A DNA stretch of 64,000 bases from JAAXGX01 sp965221595 (GTDB lineage Bacteria; Acidobacteriota; Vicinamibacteria; Vicinamibacterales; UBA8438): NCBI GenBank assembly GCA_965221595.1, contig OZ244900.1:2852001-2916000 (forward strand), read 5' to 3'. The notes beneath the pieces were generated by a model. That model was not told the DNA's origin. It saw only the letters and a program-made list of their open reading frames with translations, and did not search any database. This document shows, one piece after another, positions 18,110-29,770 of the stretch. Positions within the stretch are counted from its first letter, which is position 1. Each line of letters starts with the position of its first letter. The position numbers and the translations under genes are program-made.

Positions 18110-18119
18110 GGGGGGGGGG
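18110..18119. repeat. Homopolymer of ten G
   Basis: Ten consecutive G bases between the membrane-protein gene and nrdJ. It is non-coding. Such tracts slip in replication and in sequencing, so its exact length may vary or be an assembly effect. Confidence 0.9.
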
Positions 18120-18151
18120 CAAATGACCGCGCGCGCCCGTGCTTCACCCCG

Positions 18152-20967
<2,816 letters not shown>

Positions 20968-20974
<7 letters not shown>

Positions 20975-20983
20975 ATGTAGGGC
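20968..20983. promoter_or_regulatory. Second NrdR-box-like site overlapping the nrdJ start codon
   Basis: The core CCATATGTAG (20971-20980) matches 8 of 10 core bases of the NrdR consensus CwATATaTwG; the full 16-mer matches 9 of 16. Its centre is 32 bases from the centre of the stronger upstream box, which leaves 16 bases between boxes, the known spacing of paired NrdR sites. On its own it would be weak evidence; the spacing is what supports it. Confidence 0.5.
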
Positions 20984-20987
20984 CTGT

Positions 20988-21016
20988 ATTCTACGCGAAA
21001 CGCAATATATTGTGAA
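20988..21016 (-). promoter_or_regulatory. Sigma-70-type promoter of nrdJ
   Basis: On the minus strand TTCACA (21011-21016) is separated by exactly 17 bases from TAGAAT (20988-20993). Both hexamers differ from consensus at one position. Initiation would fall about 7 bases before the ATG, so the transcript is nearly leaderless, in agreement with the missing ribosome-binding site. An NrdR box fills most of the spacer. Confidence 0.75.
21000..21015. promoter_or_regulatory. NrdR box between -10 and -35 of nrdJ
   Basis: The 16-mer ACGCAATATATTGTGA matches 14 of 16 positions of the published NrdR-box consensus acaCwAtATaTwGtgt and contains a perfect 10-base palindrome, CAATATATTG (21003-21012). It overlaps the -35 hexamer and spacer, where a bound NrdR repressor would block RNA polymerase. 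Confidence 0.8.
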
Positions 21017-21079
21017 CAGCGGAAATGTCCTTCATGCGCCACGGCAGGGCTCTTGTACGCCCGTGCTAGAGTCACGCGC

Positions 21080-21901
21080 ATGCTCCCGCCCGCCCGGCAG
21101 GACGAGCCTTCAGCCGGCGCGCGAGCGACCGAGGCTGCCGCTCCGCGCCCGGACCCCGCGCCGCTACCGCCGCGCGGGCACCTGCCCCTCACGGCCGGAC
21201 GGCCGCGCCTCGCCGCGGCGCTGGAGGTCGTTCTCTGCTCCGGCTTCCCCACGCAGTTGGCGCTGGCCGTGGTCCTGACGCGGGTGGGGATAGGGTCCAT
21301 CGGCCGCGACGGCGAGCTCAGCCTGCTCTACGTTTCCGCTCTGTCGCTCGGCGACGCGGTCCTGCTCGTCGGGCTCGTCGCGTACTTCCTGCTGCGTGGC
21401 GGCGAGCGGCCGCTGGCCGTCCTGCTGGGTTCGCGTCCGCGCCGGCCAGACGTGCTGCTCGGCCTCGTGTTGATTCCGTTGACCGTGCTGCTGGCATGGG
21501 CCGGCCTGCAGCTTCTCCACACGCTCTGGCCCGGACTCCGCAACGTCGCCGACAATCCCATCGAGGGGCTCATCCGCTCGCCGCGCGACGCGGCCGTCTT
21601 CGCCTTCGTCGCGATTGTCGCGGGGGGCGTGCGCGAAGAGATCCAGCGCGCCTTCATCCTGCGGCGCTTCGAGCAGCACCTGGGCGGCGGCTGGCTCGGC
21701 CTGGGCGTCTTCAGCATCGTCTTCGGCCTCGGCCACTACATCCAGGGCTGGGATGCCGCCCTCGTCACGGCCGTGCTCGGCGCCGTCTGGGGCGCCCTGT
21801 TCCTGCTGCGGCGCAGCATCCTGCCGGCGGTGATCAGCCACGCCGGGTTCAACGCCAGCGAGATCCTGATCGTGCTGGCCGCCACCGCCGGTCAGGGTTA
21901 G
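21080..21901 (+). CDS. CPBP family intramembrane metalloprotease
   Basis: A 273-residue membrane protein. After a proline-rich cytosolic N-terminus come about seven hydrophobic segments and the three CPBP (Abi/Rce1-like) motifs: EEIQRAF (Glu-Glu with the following Arg), FGLGHYIQGWDA and ISHAGFNASE, which together bind the catalytic zinc. Members cleave prenylated or membrane-bound proteins or act in bacteriocin immunity. ATG 21080 is chosen rather than a TTG at 21053. Divergent from nrdJ, convergent (four-base overlap at the stop) with the SurA-N-like gene. Confidence 0.88.
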   Translation: MLPPARQDEPSAGARATEAAAPRPDPAPLPPRGHLPLTAGRPRLAAALEVVLCSGFPTQLALAVVLTRVGIGSIGRDGELSLLYVSALSLGDAVLLVGLVAYFLLRGGERPLAVLLGSRPRRPDVLLGLVLIPLTVLLAWAGLQLLHTLWPGLRNVADNPIEGLIRSPRDAAVFAFVAIVAGGVREEIQRAFILRRFEQHLGGGWLGLGVFSIVFGLGHYIQGWDAALVTAVLGAVWGALFLLRRSILPAVISHAGFNASEILIVLAATAGQG

Positions 21902-22665
21902 TCGGGAGAGTCTGCGCCGGGCGCGACGCGGGGCGCCGGGCGCTGGATGCGGAAGATCTGCCCGCGGCCCACGAGCTGCGCCACCCAGGCACCTACGTCG
22001 GCGGCGCGCCTCTCGCGCTCCACGCGCTGCCGCACGAGCTCCCGCACTGCGGCGAACGACGGTCGGCGGCCGGCGACCGTGAACTCGTCCAGGTGCGCCT
22101 CGTAGTGCAGGCGCAGCTCTTCCTCGGTCGGCGTGCTCGGGGGACCGAAGCGAGTCTCCAGGTAGGCGTCGCGGCGGGCGTCGTCACGCAACACCTGTCG
22201 CAGATCGTCGGCCGTGTAGCCTGCGCGCGCCAGCACGGCCGCCAGCTCCGCCTCCGAAGTGAAGCGGGCCGCCACCGCCGCCAGGCGCCGCTCGATCTCG
22301 GCCGCCGGGGGATCGGCCACCACGTAGCGGTCGACCTCATCGAGGACCAGGCGCCGCTCGATCAGCCGGGTCAGCACCTCGTCTTCCCGGTCCAGGTGCG
22401 TGTCCATTCCCGGCCGAACCAGTTGCAGGTCGACGAACGCCCGCACGTCCGTCTGCATGATGACGTGCCCGGCCACGATCGCGAGAATGCGATCGAGCGT
22501 TTCGGCGTGCGCCGGCCAAGCGCCGACCGTCCCCAGCCACGCCGCGCACGCGGCGCCGAGCAGCCGGGCGGCGGCCGGGGATTGCCGCGGCCGCCTGGCG
22601 CTAGAAGGCCTGGCCGATGCTGATGTGGAGTGCGGTGAGCGATTCCCTCGCGCGGTCCGGACCAC
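21898..22665 (-). CDS. SurA N-terminal-domain-like periplasmic protein, lacking a parvulin domain
   Basis: A 255-residue protein with a signal peptide ending near AHAETLDRILAIVAGHVI, the typical SurA N-terminal strand. A helical region with DEVLTRLIERRLVLDEVDRY and TEEELRLHYEAHLDEF follows, as in SurA-N chaperone folds, but no parvulin-type isomerase domain is present; the protein ends where it would begin. The first start codon, at 22665, overlaps the 3' end of the Omp85 gene by 65 bases, and no in-frame start lies between. It likely handles unfolded outer-membrane proteins in the periplasm, as a partner to the Omp85 and TamB-like products. Confidence 0.75.
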   Translation of the reverse strand: MVRTARGNRSPHSTSASARPSSARRPRQSPAAARLLGAACAAWLGTVGAWPAHAETLDRILAIVAGHVIMQTDVRAFVDLQLVRPGMDTHLDREDEVLTRLIERRLVLDEVDRYVVADPPAAEIERRLAAVAARFTSEAELAAVLARAGYTADDLRQVLRDDARRDAYLETRFGPPSTPTEEELRLHYEAHLDEFTVAGRRPSFAAVRELVRQRVERERRAADVGAWVAQLVGRGQIFRIQRPAPRVAPGADSPD

Positions 22666-25600
22666 TGCCGAGATCCTGGCGGTCGAGCTTGAATCCGAGA
22701 TCGACCCGGATGGGACCGACCGGCGACTGGTACCGGACGCCGAACCCGGCCCCGCTGCGGATGCGTCCCAGGTCGAGGTTGCTCACCCGATCGTACACGT
22801 TCCCGGCGTCGAGAAACCCCACGATCCCGAGATCGCGCGTCACGGGCAGGCGCAGCTCGCCGTTGAGGACGACCACGGCGTTGCCTCCCTGCGGGAACCC
22901 GGCGGCGTCCATCGTTGCCCCCGGCTGCCCCATCGGGATGCCGAGCCGGTCGAACGCAAAGCCGCGCACCGTCGTGTCGCCGCCCGCAAAGAAGCGTTCG
23001 CTGATCGGCAGCAGGGGACGTCGCGGACCGGGCGCGGCCGGCGACGCGAGCTGCCTGAAGCCGACGGCCAGCCCGACCCGCGCACCCACCGCCGCCACCA
23101 CCCGCCGGGCGCCGGGGAGCCGGCGATACAGGAACGCCTGCAGGAACGTCTTGGCGAACCCCACCTCGGAGCCGATGCTGCGGGCCGCGAGCTTGCCGTC
23201 CACGCTGAACATCTCGCCGGCGGCCGGGTCGACCACGTCGTCGCGCGTGTCCCGCACGACGCTGCCCATGAAGGCAGACAGCCGCACCTTTTCGAAGAGT
23301 CGGTCGACGAGCGGCACGTCCTGGGGGTTGAGCTGGATGTTCGAGGTGTCGTTCTTGCCCCACGTGTAGGCGGCGCTGACGCTCAACGCCGGTGTCACCT
23401 GGCGCCGGGCCTCCGCATTGACGCCGCGGCTGAACAGATCGAAACCCGGCCGGATGGCTTCCTCGACGAAACCCGTCACGAACAGGTCCCAGCCGCCCGC
23501 GAATGCCCGCGGTTCCGCGTAGGTGCCGACCACGCGGTACTCGTTGAAGCCCAGCCTCCGCTCCGGCAGCGGCTCGGTAGGATCGACGGGATCGTGCTCG
23601 CGGCGGACGCTCACGCGCGTGAACAGGTCGATCGACCGGTTCCTGCCTCCCAGGTTGCGGCGGCCGATCTGCACGAAGCCGCGCGGTGCCAACTCGATCT
23701 GCTCGATGGCCCGGCTGGTGCCGGACGGGTTGGTCCGGCGGCGCAGACGCTCCGACAGCTCCAGACCGCCGCCGTACGCCAGCCGGGTCGCCGGCGCCTC
23801 CTCGACCACGATGACGACATCACGCCGATTGCCCCCGCCGTGGCTGAACTCCCGGATGTCGATCCGCCGGAACAGTCCCAGCGCGTTAAGCCGGCGGCGC
23901 GTCTCGGCGACCGCAGCCAGCCCGAGCGGCTGACCCTCCTCGAGCGTGATCTCGCGGCGGATACCGGCGGTGTCGATCTGCTCGTTGCCCACGATGAGGA
24001 CGTGCTCGATCAGTATCTGCGGCCCCTCCACGATGCCGAAGACCAGATCCACCGCCTCGAGTCCGTCGTCGAAGCGTGGCTCGACCGTCACCACCGCGCG
24101 TTCGAAGCCGGCATCGAGGTACAGACCCAGGATGCGGTCGCGGTCGCCGACCGCCTGCCGCGCGCTGTACGGCCCTCCCACCGCCGCGGTGATGAGTTCG
24201 TCGAGCGCCGCGTCGCTCCGGAACGTGTTCCCCTCCACAGTCACGGACCGCACGACCGTCTGCGGCCCTTCCGCAATGTCGATGGCGCAGGCCACCCGCA
24301 CCACCCCGGTCGCGCCGCGCGTCGGCTGCTCCTCGACCCGCGGCTCGACCCGCACCGTGGCGTAGCCGAGTCGACGATAGTGCTCGGCTATCCGCCCGAG
24401 GCTGGCCTCGAGCTCCCGCATCACCAGCGGGTCGCCCGCCCCCAGGCTCAGCAACGGCTCGAACGCCGAACCCGGCACGGCGCGGTGCCCCGCGACGACG
24501 ACCTCGTCGACCTCGTAGAGTCGGCCGCGGTCGACCGTGAAGACAATCGACAGTTCCTCGCCCTCGACCTCCCGCGCGTGGGTCACCACGGCGTCGCGAT
24601 AGCCGCGGTCGTGCAGCACGGCCGCGATGCGGCGCGCGGCGTCTTCGAGCAGGTCCTCGTCGACGGAGCCCTCGCGCTCGATCGGCACCAGCGACGCCAG
24701 GTCCGCCCCCGGCACCTCGTCGCCGGCCAGCACCACGGTGATGCGCCGGCCCTGCCGCACGTCGAGGACGAGGCGCACCTGTGCACCGTCGGCCAGCGCC
24801 TCGATCTCGTGGCTCACGCTCGCCTCGTAGTAGCGGTTGCGCCGCAACTGCTGCTCGTACGCCCGCAGGCGGCGGTCCACGTTCACGCCGTCGTACGGCG
24901 CACCCGCCTCGAGACCCAAACGTGCGAGCAGCAGGGGGTACATCGTCGCCGAGGCACCCCGCACGATGACCCGTTCGATCCGCGCGCGCCGGCCCGCCCG
25001 CACATCGACGAGGAGCGCCCGAGCCGGGCCGAGGCCGCCGATCCGCGTGCGGACGTCGGCCCGCAGGAACCCGCGGCGGCGGTGCAGACGGCGCACCGTC
25101 TCCGCGGCGGCGGGCACCTGTTCGAGGCGAAACGAGGCACCGTGGGCGTCGTGGATTGCGCGACGAATGCTGCCGTCCGACACGCCGGGACGGCCGCTGA
25201 CCTCGATCCGTTCGATGAGCTGCAGCGGCTCCAGAGCGTAGCGGAGCCGCACACCCTCGGCCAGCAGGGTTCCGTCGACCTCGACGCCGGCGAAGCGGCC
25301 GAGGCTGAACAGGTGCGTGATGCTCTCCCGCACTTGACGCATCGACAGCGGCGCGCCGACCCGCGTCTCGACCAGCTCCAGCGTGTCCTCGTCGCGCAGC
25401 GGTGCGCCGCCGCTGTGCAGCTCCACCGCCACCACCGGGCGGCCGACGAACTGGTCGACCTCTGCACCGACCACGGGCGCGCCGGGCGACAGCGCCAGAA
25501 CGAGGGCAGGGAGGAGCGCGCTCCGGGTGGCCCGCGGCGCAGCCCGGCGGCGCCCCGCCCCCCGGGGGTGGCGCGGCCGTTGCCACGGGCGCCAGCGCAT
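22601..25600 (-). CDS. Omp85-family outer-membrane assembly protein with about seven POTRA domains
   Basis: A 999-residue protein with an N-terminal signal (LLPALVLALSPGAPVVGAE). From about residue 50 to 605 I count seven POTRA-like repeats, each starting with a beta strand such as IERIEVSG, IERVIVRG, VDEVVVAG, VRSVTVEG or IEHVLIVGNEQIDT. A C-terminal beta-barrel of about 390 residues ends in the LHISIGQAF type of aromatic C-terminus (beta-signal). BamA normally has five POTRA domains and TamA three, so the number is unusual. Gene order with the TamB-like gene upstream suggests a TamA-like role, although a second Bam-like complex is possible. Its ATG shares one base (TGATG) with the tamB stop. 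Confidence 0.88.
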   Translation of the reverse strand: MRWRPWQRPRHPRGAGRRRAAPRATRSALLPALVLALSPGAPVVGAEVDQFVGRPVVAVELHSGGAPLRDEDTLELVETRVGAPLSMRQVRESITHLFSLGRFAGVEVDGTLLAEGVRLRYALEPLQLIERIEVSGRPGVSDGSIRRAIHDAHGASFRLEQVPAAAETVRRLHRRRGFLRADVRTRIGGLGPARALLVDVRAGRRARIERVIVRGASATMYPLLLARLGLEAGAPYDGVNVDRRLRAYEQQLRRNRYYEASVSHEIEALADGAQVRLVLDVRQGRRITVVLAGDEVPGADLASLVPIEREGSVDEDLLEDAARRIAAVLHDRGYRDAVVTHAREVEGEELSIVFTVDRGRLYEVDEVVVAGHRAVPGSAFEPLLSLGAGDPLVMRELEASLGRIAEHYRRLGYATVRVEPRVEEQPTRGATGVVRVACAIDIAEGPQTVVRSVTVEGNTFRSDAALDELITAAVGGPYSARQAVGDRDRILGLYLDAGFERAVVTVEPRFDDGLEAVDLVFGIVEGPQILIEHVLIVGNEQIDTAGIRREITLEEGQPLGLAAVAETRRRLNALGLFRRIDIREFSHGGGNRRDVVIVVEEAPATRLAYGGGLELSERLRRRTNPSGTSRAIEQIELAPRGFVQIGRRNLGGRNRSIDLFTRVSVRREHDPVDPTEPLPERRLGFNEYRVVGTYAEPRAFAGGWDLFVTGFVEEAIRPGFDLFSRGVNAEARRQVTPALSVSAAYTWGKNDTSNIQLNPQDVPLVDRLFEKVRLSAFMGSVVRDTRDDVVDPAAGEMFSVDGKLAARSIGSEVGFAKTFLQAFLYRRLPGARRVVAAVGARVGLAVGFRQLASPAAPGPRRPLLPISERFFAGGDTTVRGFAFDRLGIPMGQPGATMDAAGFPQGGNAVVVLNGELRLPVTRDLGIVGFLDAGNVYDRVSNLDLGRIRSGAGFGVRYQSPVGPIRVDLGFKLDRQDLGSGPDRARESLTALHISIGQAF

Positions 25601-28600
25601 CAGAACGCGTGCCGCACGCGAAAATCGAGTGCGTAGGTGCGATCCTCGTTCTGGGAGAGGATCCAGGACAGGCGGTCGTTCTGGTCGTACTCGAGCACGA
25701 CGATGATGTCCTGATTCGCGCCGGTCAACGTCCGGGACAACGTGACGTGCGCCCGGTCGGAGATCCGCTTGCCGATCAGCAGCCGCGCGGTGGGCAGCAG
25801 TTGGGCGGACTGCTGCGCGGACGGATCGACGAGCGACGGCGTGATCTGAAAGGTGTCGACCCCGAACGACTCCTCGACCACCCGCCCGACGCCGGACGAC
25901 AGCGGACTCGTGAGCAGCCGCGCCGCGCCGGCCTGGAACAGTTCCTGCCGCGACTCGTCCAGCGCCCGCAGCGTCCGCAGCTCGGCCGCCTGGGGATCCC
26001 GGATGTTGCCCAGCAGCAGCGACATGATCTCGAACTCCGGCAGCGGGGGATCGGACGCGAGCTCGAAGGCGAGCCGCTCCATGGTCCCCACCAGACCGAG
26101 CGTCACCCGGTACGTCTGGCCCGGCGTCCGCACGTCGGTCTCGGCCTCGATGTCGAAGAACGGCTCGATGGCCGTCGGGCTCGCGAAGCCTATGCTGCCC
26201 CGCGTCACGCGATAGCGGTTGCCCTCGAAGAAGACCTCGCCGCGCTCGATCTCGGCGTTCCCGAACAACTGCGGCCGCCCGTAGGTACCGCCGAGGGTCA
26301 GCTCCGCGCTCGACACCACGCGCGCGGCGTTGTCGCTGATGCGCAGGCTCGACGGCGCGCTGATCCGGACGTCCAGGCGCAGCGGAAACGCCAGATCCAC
26401 GGGCTGCTGCGCCGCCAGGGCTTCGTCGGGCCCGAAATCGAGCAGACTGGTGCTCGGTTCGAACAGCTCCAGCAGCACCGCGTCGCGCACGTCCACCGAC
26501 CCGGACAGCACGGGCGCGTCCACGGTGCCACCCAGCGCCAGCTCCGCATCCACCACGGAGCGCACCCCCTCGGGGAAGCGCAGGCGCAGGTCGGTGCCGG
26601 TCGCCGTGACGCCCAGCGTATCGACCGCGTAGCCCCGCAGGCCGACTCGCCCCCCGAACCGCACCGGACCCGTCCCGAGTTCGCCCGTCAGCTCGTCGAA
26701 CCGCAGCCCGTTCGGCTCGAACACGATGCGGCCTGCGATGTTCTCGAGTCCGTGGGGGAACGACAGGTGGCGAATCCGGCCGCCCTCGACTGCCGCCTCG
26801 CCGGTCAGGAGCGGGCGGCGCAGCGTGCCGCCGATGCTTGCGGCCACGCGGGCGTGCCCGGCCCCCCGCAGATCGGGAAAGATCTGCTGGAGGAAACCGA
26901 GGCCGCCATCACCGGTGGCCTCCACCGCCAGCCGCTCGCTGCCCAGGTCGATGCTGCCGGTCAGTTCCAGCGCCGTCCCGTCGCCGGTCAGACGCATCCG
27001 CTCGACACCGACGACGTTGCGCTCCAGGACCAGCCGGAGCGGCCGGTCGTTGCGGACCGTGTAGCCGTAGACCTCGAGCTGCAACTGTTCGATCGTGGAC
27101 GCGACCTCGAGCTGCCCGACGTCGCGCAGCGGACCGAGCACCTGCAGCGTGCCGCTCACCTCGGCGGCGAGCTGCTCGGGCAGCGCCGGCTGGAACGCGC
27201 GGACGTACGGGTCGATCGTGGCGTCGCTGAAGCGCAGCAGCAGCTCGGAGCGGGTCGTCGCCAGCTCGACGCGCCCGGAACCCGAGACGGCTCCGCGCGG
27301 CGACGAAGCCTCGGCTTCCAGCCCCATGACGCCGTCGCGCACGTCGATGCGCCCCGACAGGTGGCCCAGCACCTCGCCCCCGATGGTCAGGTCGCGCACC
27401 GCACCGCGCACCTCGTAGCGCGGATCGGCGAACGCGCCGACGCCGTCGACGGTGAACCGGAGACGCCCGCCCAGCGGTACGCCCTCCACGCGGGCCGCGT
27501 CGAGCGACGTCACCGCGATGCCGCGCCCGGCCGCGTTGAACGAGTACGTCCCGTCCCAGCCGATGAACGCGGCACCGGTCACGAGGCCGCCGCCCTTGCG
27601 CACCTCCAGACCTTCGACGCGGACGCCGCCCCCCTCGAAGCGCAGGCCCGCCGCGGCCGCATCGAACGACTCGCCGTAGGCCAGCGGCCGGTCGAGCGTC
27701 AGGCGGCCCACGCCGTAGGGACGCCGATAGCGGCCGAAGAGCCGGATCGCGCCGGTCAGGGGACCGTCGATGTCGTAGCCGCGCAGGCCGAACGCCCGGC
27801 GCACACGGGCAGCAGGGAACGCCGCGACTTCGAAGGCCGCGTCGATCTCGTCCTCGCCGCCGCCCCGGCCGCCCAGCGCGAAGCGGCCGTCGATGCGCAG
27901 CGCCGCGCCGTCGTGGGCGAACTCGGTGTCCGCAACGTCGAGCTGGCCGTCCTCGACCATGATCGCGCCGCGGCCGGTGCCCCACGCCACGTTCCAGGCA
28001 CGAATATCCTGCCCGTCGAAGTGCGCCTCGATGCGCGGCGACGCGAACGTGCCGAGCATGACGCCTTCGAGCTGCCCGCGACCGCTGACTGCGATCTCAC
28101 CCGTGGGCGCGCCGAACGCGGTCATGAACGCCGCCATCAAGCGGTCACTCTCCTGCCAGTCGGCACTCGTCACGCGGAATGGTATGCGGGACCGGCCGCC
28201 GTATGCCGTCCGTCCCTGGAACTCGATCTCCGTGTACGGGGTCGCCAGGCGGCTGGGCTCGATGGCGATCCCCGCCGGATCGACCGCGTAGGCGATTGCG
28301 CCGCCCACCGGGAACGACCAGCGGCGCCCCCCGGGGGCGAACGGGACCGCCGCGTAGGAGTCGGAGTCCGCGGGACCTGCCGGCGGGGTCGCGCGGGTCA
28401 TGAGCTGCCGGGACGGGACGGGAGTGACCGCCAGCCGCCCGTCGCCGGTGCGGTCGGCGAAGGCCCCCAGCGGCCAGCGCAGCAGGTTGCGGCCGGTCGC
28501 CCGGCCCCGCGGCCGGATCCCCTGCACCGGCAGGTCGTCGATGAGCGCGGCGAGATCGACGCCGCGATAGGTAGTCCCCAGCCTTGCCTCGCCGGGCGTC

Positions 28601-29760
28601 GTCCCGCCGAGCGGCTGCATCGAGTAGTCGAAATCGAGCGCGCCGCCGTAGAACGGGGAGCGGCCGTCGAACACCTCGAAGCGCTCCGCGGTCCACACCA
28701 GCGAGCCTTCGATACCGGGAAAACGCAGGCCGTTGAGCGCCGCGTTCGCGCTCCGGAACACACCCTCCAGCTCGCGGCCGCCGTCGAAGATGTGCCAGGT
28801 CCCCGTGAACCCCGCGTCGCCCGTGACGGTGAAGTCGTCGTCCGCGAAGAAGATTTCCTTCATCGGCGGCAGCTCGATCACCGAGTCGACGATGCGATAG
28901 GTCTGCTCGGGCCAGTTGAGCAGATCGACCTGACCGGTCAGCTGGGATGTGAAGCCGTCCATCGCCAGGTGGATGTCGGGCAGGTCGACCAGTCCCCCGT
29001 CGAGCACGTAGGTGGCGTCCATGGCGGCCGTCATCGGCGCGAACGAGCCGATTCGAACCGTGCCGCCCCGGAACGACACCTCGCCGCCGTAGCCGTCGCG
29101 CTTGCGGATCGTGAGGTCGATGTCGCGCGCCGTGACGCTCCATGGCGCACCGTGGTCGCGGTAGACGAACTCGCCGTCGTGCACCAGCAGATGGCTCAGG
29201 GTGGTGACGAAGGAACGCGGGACGGCGTCCGTCCGGGCGGGGGCAGCGGCCGGCGGCGGCTCCGTGGACCGTCTGGCGGCGAAGGGCGGGAAGCTGTGCC
29301 GGCCGTCCGGGAAGCTCTCGACGAGCATCCGCCAGTCGGCCATTTCCGCGCCGTCGATCAGGATCTCGCCACGCAGCAGCGCAACCCAGGAGGTGCTGAC
29401 GACTATCCGCTCGGCCGTCAGGAAGGGTTCGTCGCTCGGCGACAGCCCGTCGATGACGAGGTCCTCGACGAGGAACCGCCCCGGCAGCACGTAGGTGCCG
29501 AGCCGGCCCATGCGCACCGGGCGGCCGAGGCTCGCCGACGCCGCCGACTCGGCCTGCGCGCGCACCACGGGTCCCAGATCGATGGTGACGAGCGATACCA
29601 GGCCCGCGGCGACGAGCCCGAACCCGGCGCCGATTGCCCAGCGGGCGCGCCGCCCCGGAGTCCAGCGCAGCAGCCGCCGGCGGGCGCGGCCGGCGGGCGC
29701 GGGCTCCGCGTCCGGGGAATTCGCACCCGGTGCGGGCCCGGCCGTCGATTCGTCAGTCAT
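25600..29760 (-). CDS. tamB: TamB-like translocation/assembly module protein (AsmA-like)
   Basis: A 1386-residue protein. A short cytoplasmic N-terminus is followed by one transmembrane helix (about 42-62, WAIGAGFGLVAAGLVSLVTI) and a very long periplasmic region of beta-rich repeats typical of the AsmA/TamB bridge proteins, which form a hydrophobic groove for lipid transport or support outer-membrane protein insertion. The C-terminus has the DUF490-like region with LLLGNIRDPQAAEL and ends in YALDFRVRHAF. Length is in the range of TamB proteins. It starts 10 bases after the biotin carboxyl carrier gene and overlaps the Omp85 gene by one base. Confidence 0.88.
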   Translation of the reverse strand: MTDESTAGPAPGANSPDAEPAPAGRARRRLLRWTPGRRARWAIGAGFGLVAAGLVSLVTIDLGPVVRAQAESAASASLGRPVRMGRLGTYVLPGRFLVEDLVIDGLSPSDEPFLTAERIVVSTSWVALLRGEILIDGAEMADWRMLVESFPDGRHSFPPFAARRSTEPPPAAAPARTDAVPRSFVTTLSHLLVHDGEFVYRDHGAPWSVTARDIDLTIRKRDGYGGEVSFRGGTVRIGSFAPMTAAMDATYVLDGGLVDLPDIHLAMDGFTSQLTGQVDLLNWPEQTYRIVDSVIELPPMKEIFFADDDFTVTGDAGFTGTWHIFDGGRELEGVFRSANAALNGLRFPGIEGSLVWTAERFEVFDGRSPFYGGALDFDYSMQPLGGTTPGEARLGTTYRGVDLAALIDDLPVQGIRPRGRATGRNLLRWPLGAFADRTGDGRLAVTPVPSRQLMTRATPPAGPADSDSYAAVPFAPGGRRWSFPVGGAIAYAVDPAGIAIEPSRLATPYTEIEFQGRTAYGGRSRIPFRVTSADWQESDRLMAAFMTAFGAPTGEIAVSGRGQLEGVMLGTFASPRIEAHFDGQDIRAWNVAWGTGRGAIMVEDGQLDVADTEFAHDGAALRIDGRFALGGRGGGEDEIDAAFEVAAFPAARVRRAFGLRGYDIDGPLTGAIRLFGRYRRPYGVGRLTLDRPLAYGESFDAAAAGLRFEGGGVRVEGLEVRKGGGLVTGAAFIGWDGTYSFNAAGRGIAVTSLDAARVEGVPLGGRLRFTVDGVGAFADPRYEVRGAVRDLTIGGEVLGHLSGRIDVRDGVMGLEAEASSPRGAVSGSGRVELATTRSELLLRFSDATIDPYVRAFQPALPEQLAAEVSGTLQVLGPLRDVGQLEVASTIEQLQLEVYGYTVRNDRPLRLVLERNVVGVERMRLTGDGTALELTGSIDLGSERLAVEATGDGGLGFLQQIFPDLRGAGHARVAASIGGTLRRPLLTGEAAVEGGRIRHLSFPHGLENIAGRIVFEPNGLRFDELTGELGTGPVRFGGRVGLRGYAVDTLGVTATGTDLRLRFPEGVRSVVDAELALGGTVDAPVLSGSVDVRDAVLLELFEPSTSLLDFGPDEALAAQQPVDLAFPLRLDVRISAPSSLRISDNAARVVSSAELTLGGTYGRPQLFGNAEIERGEVFFEGNRYRVTRGSIGFASPTAIEPFFDIEAETDVRTPGQTYRVTLGLVGTMERLAFELASDPPLPEFEIMSLLLGNIRDPQAAELRTLRALDESRQELFQAGAARLLTSPLSSGVGRVVEESFGVDTFQITPSLVDPSAQQSAQLLPTARLLIGKRISDRAHVTLSRTLTGANQDIIVVLEYDQNDRLSWILSQNEDRTYALDFRVRHAF

Positions 29761-29770
29761 GGGCCTGCGG

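Noticed and set aside
20975..21079. Possible cobalamin riboswitch upstream of nrdJ
   Set aside because: The region before nrdJ is too short and lacks the B12-box; the predicted transcript is nearly leaderless.
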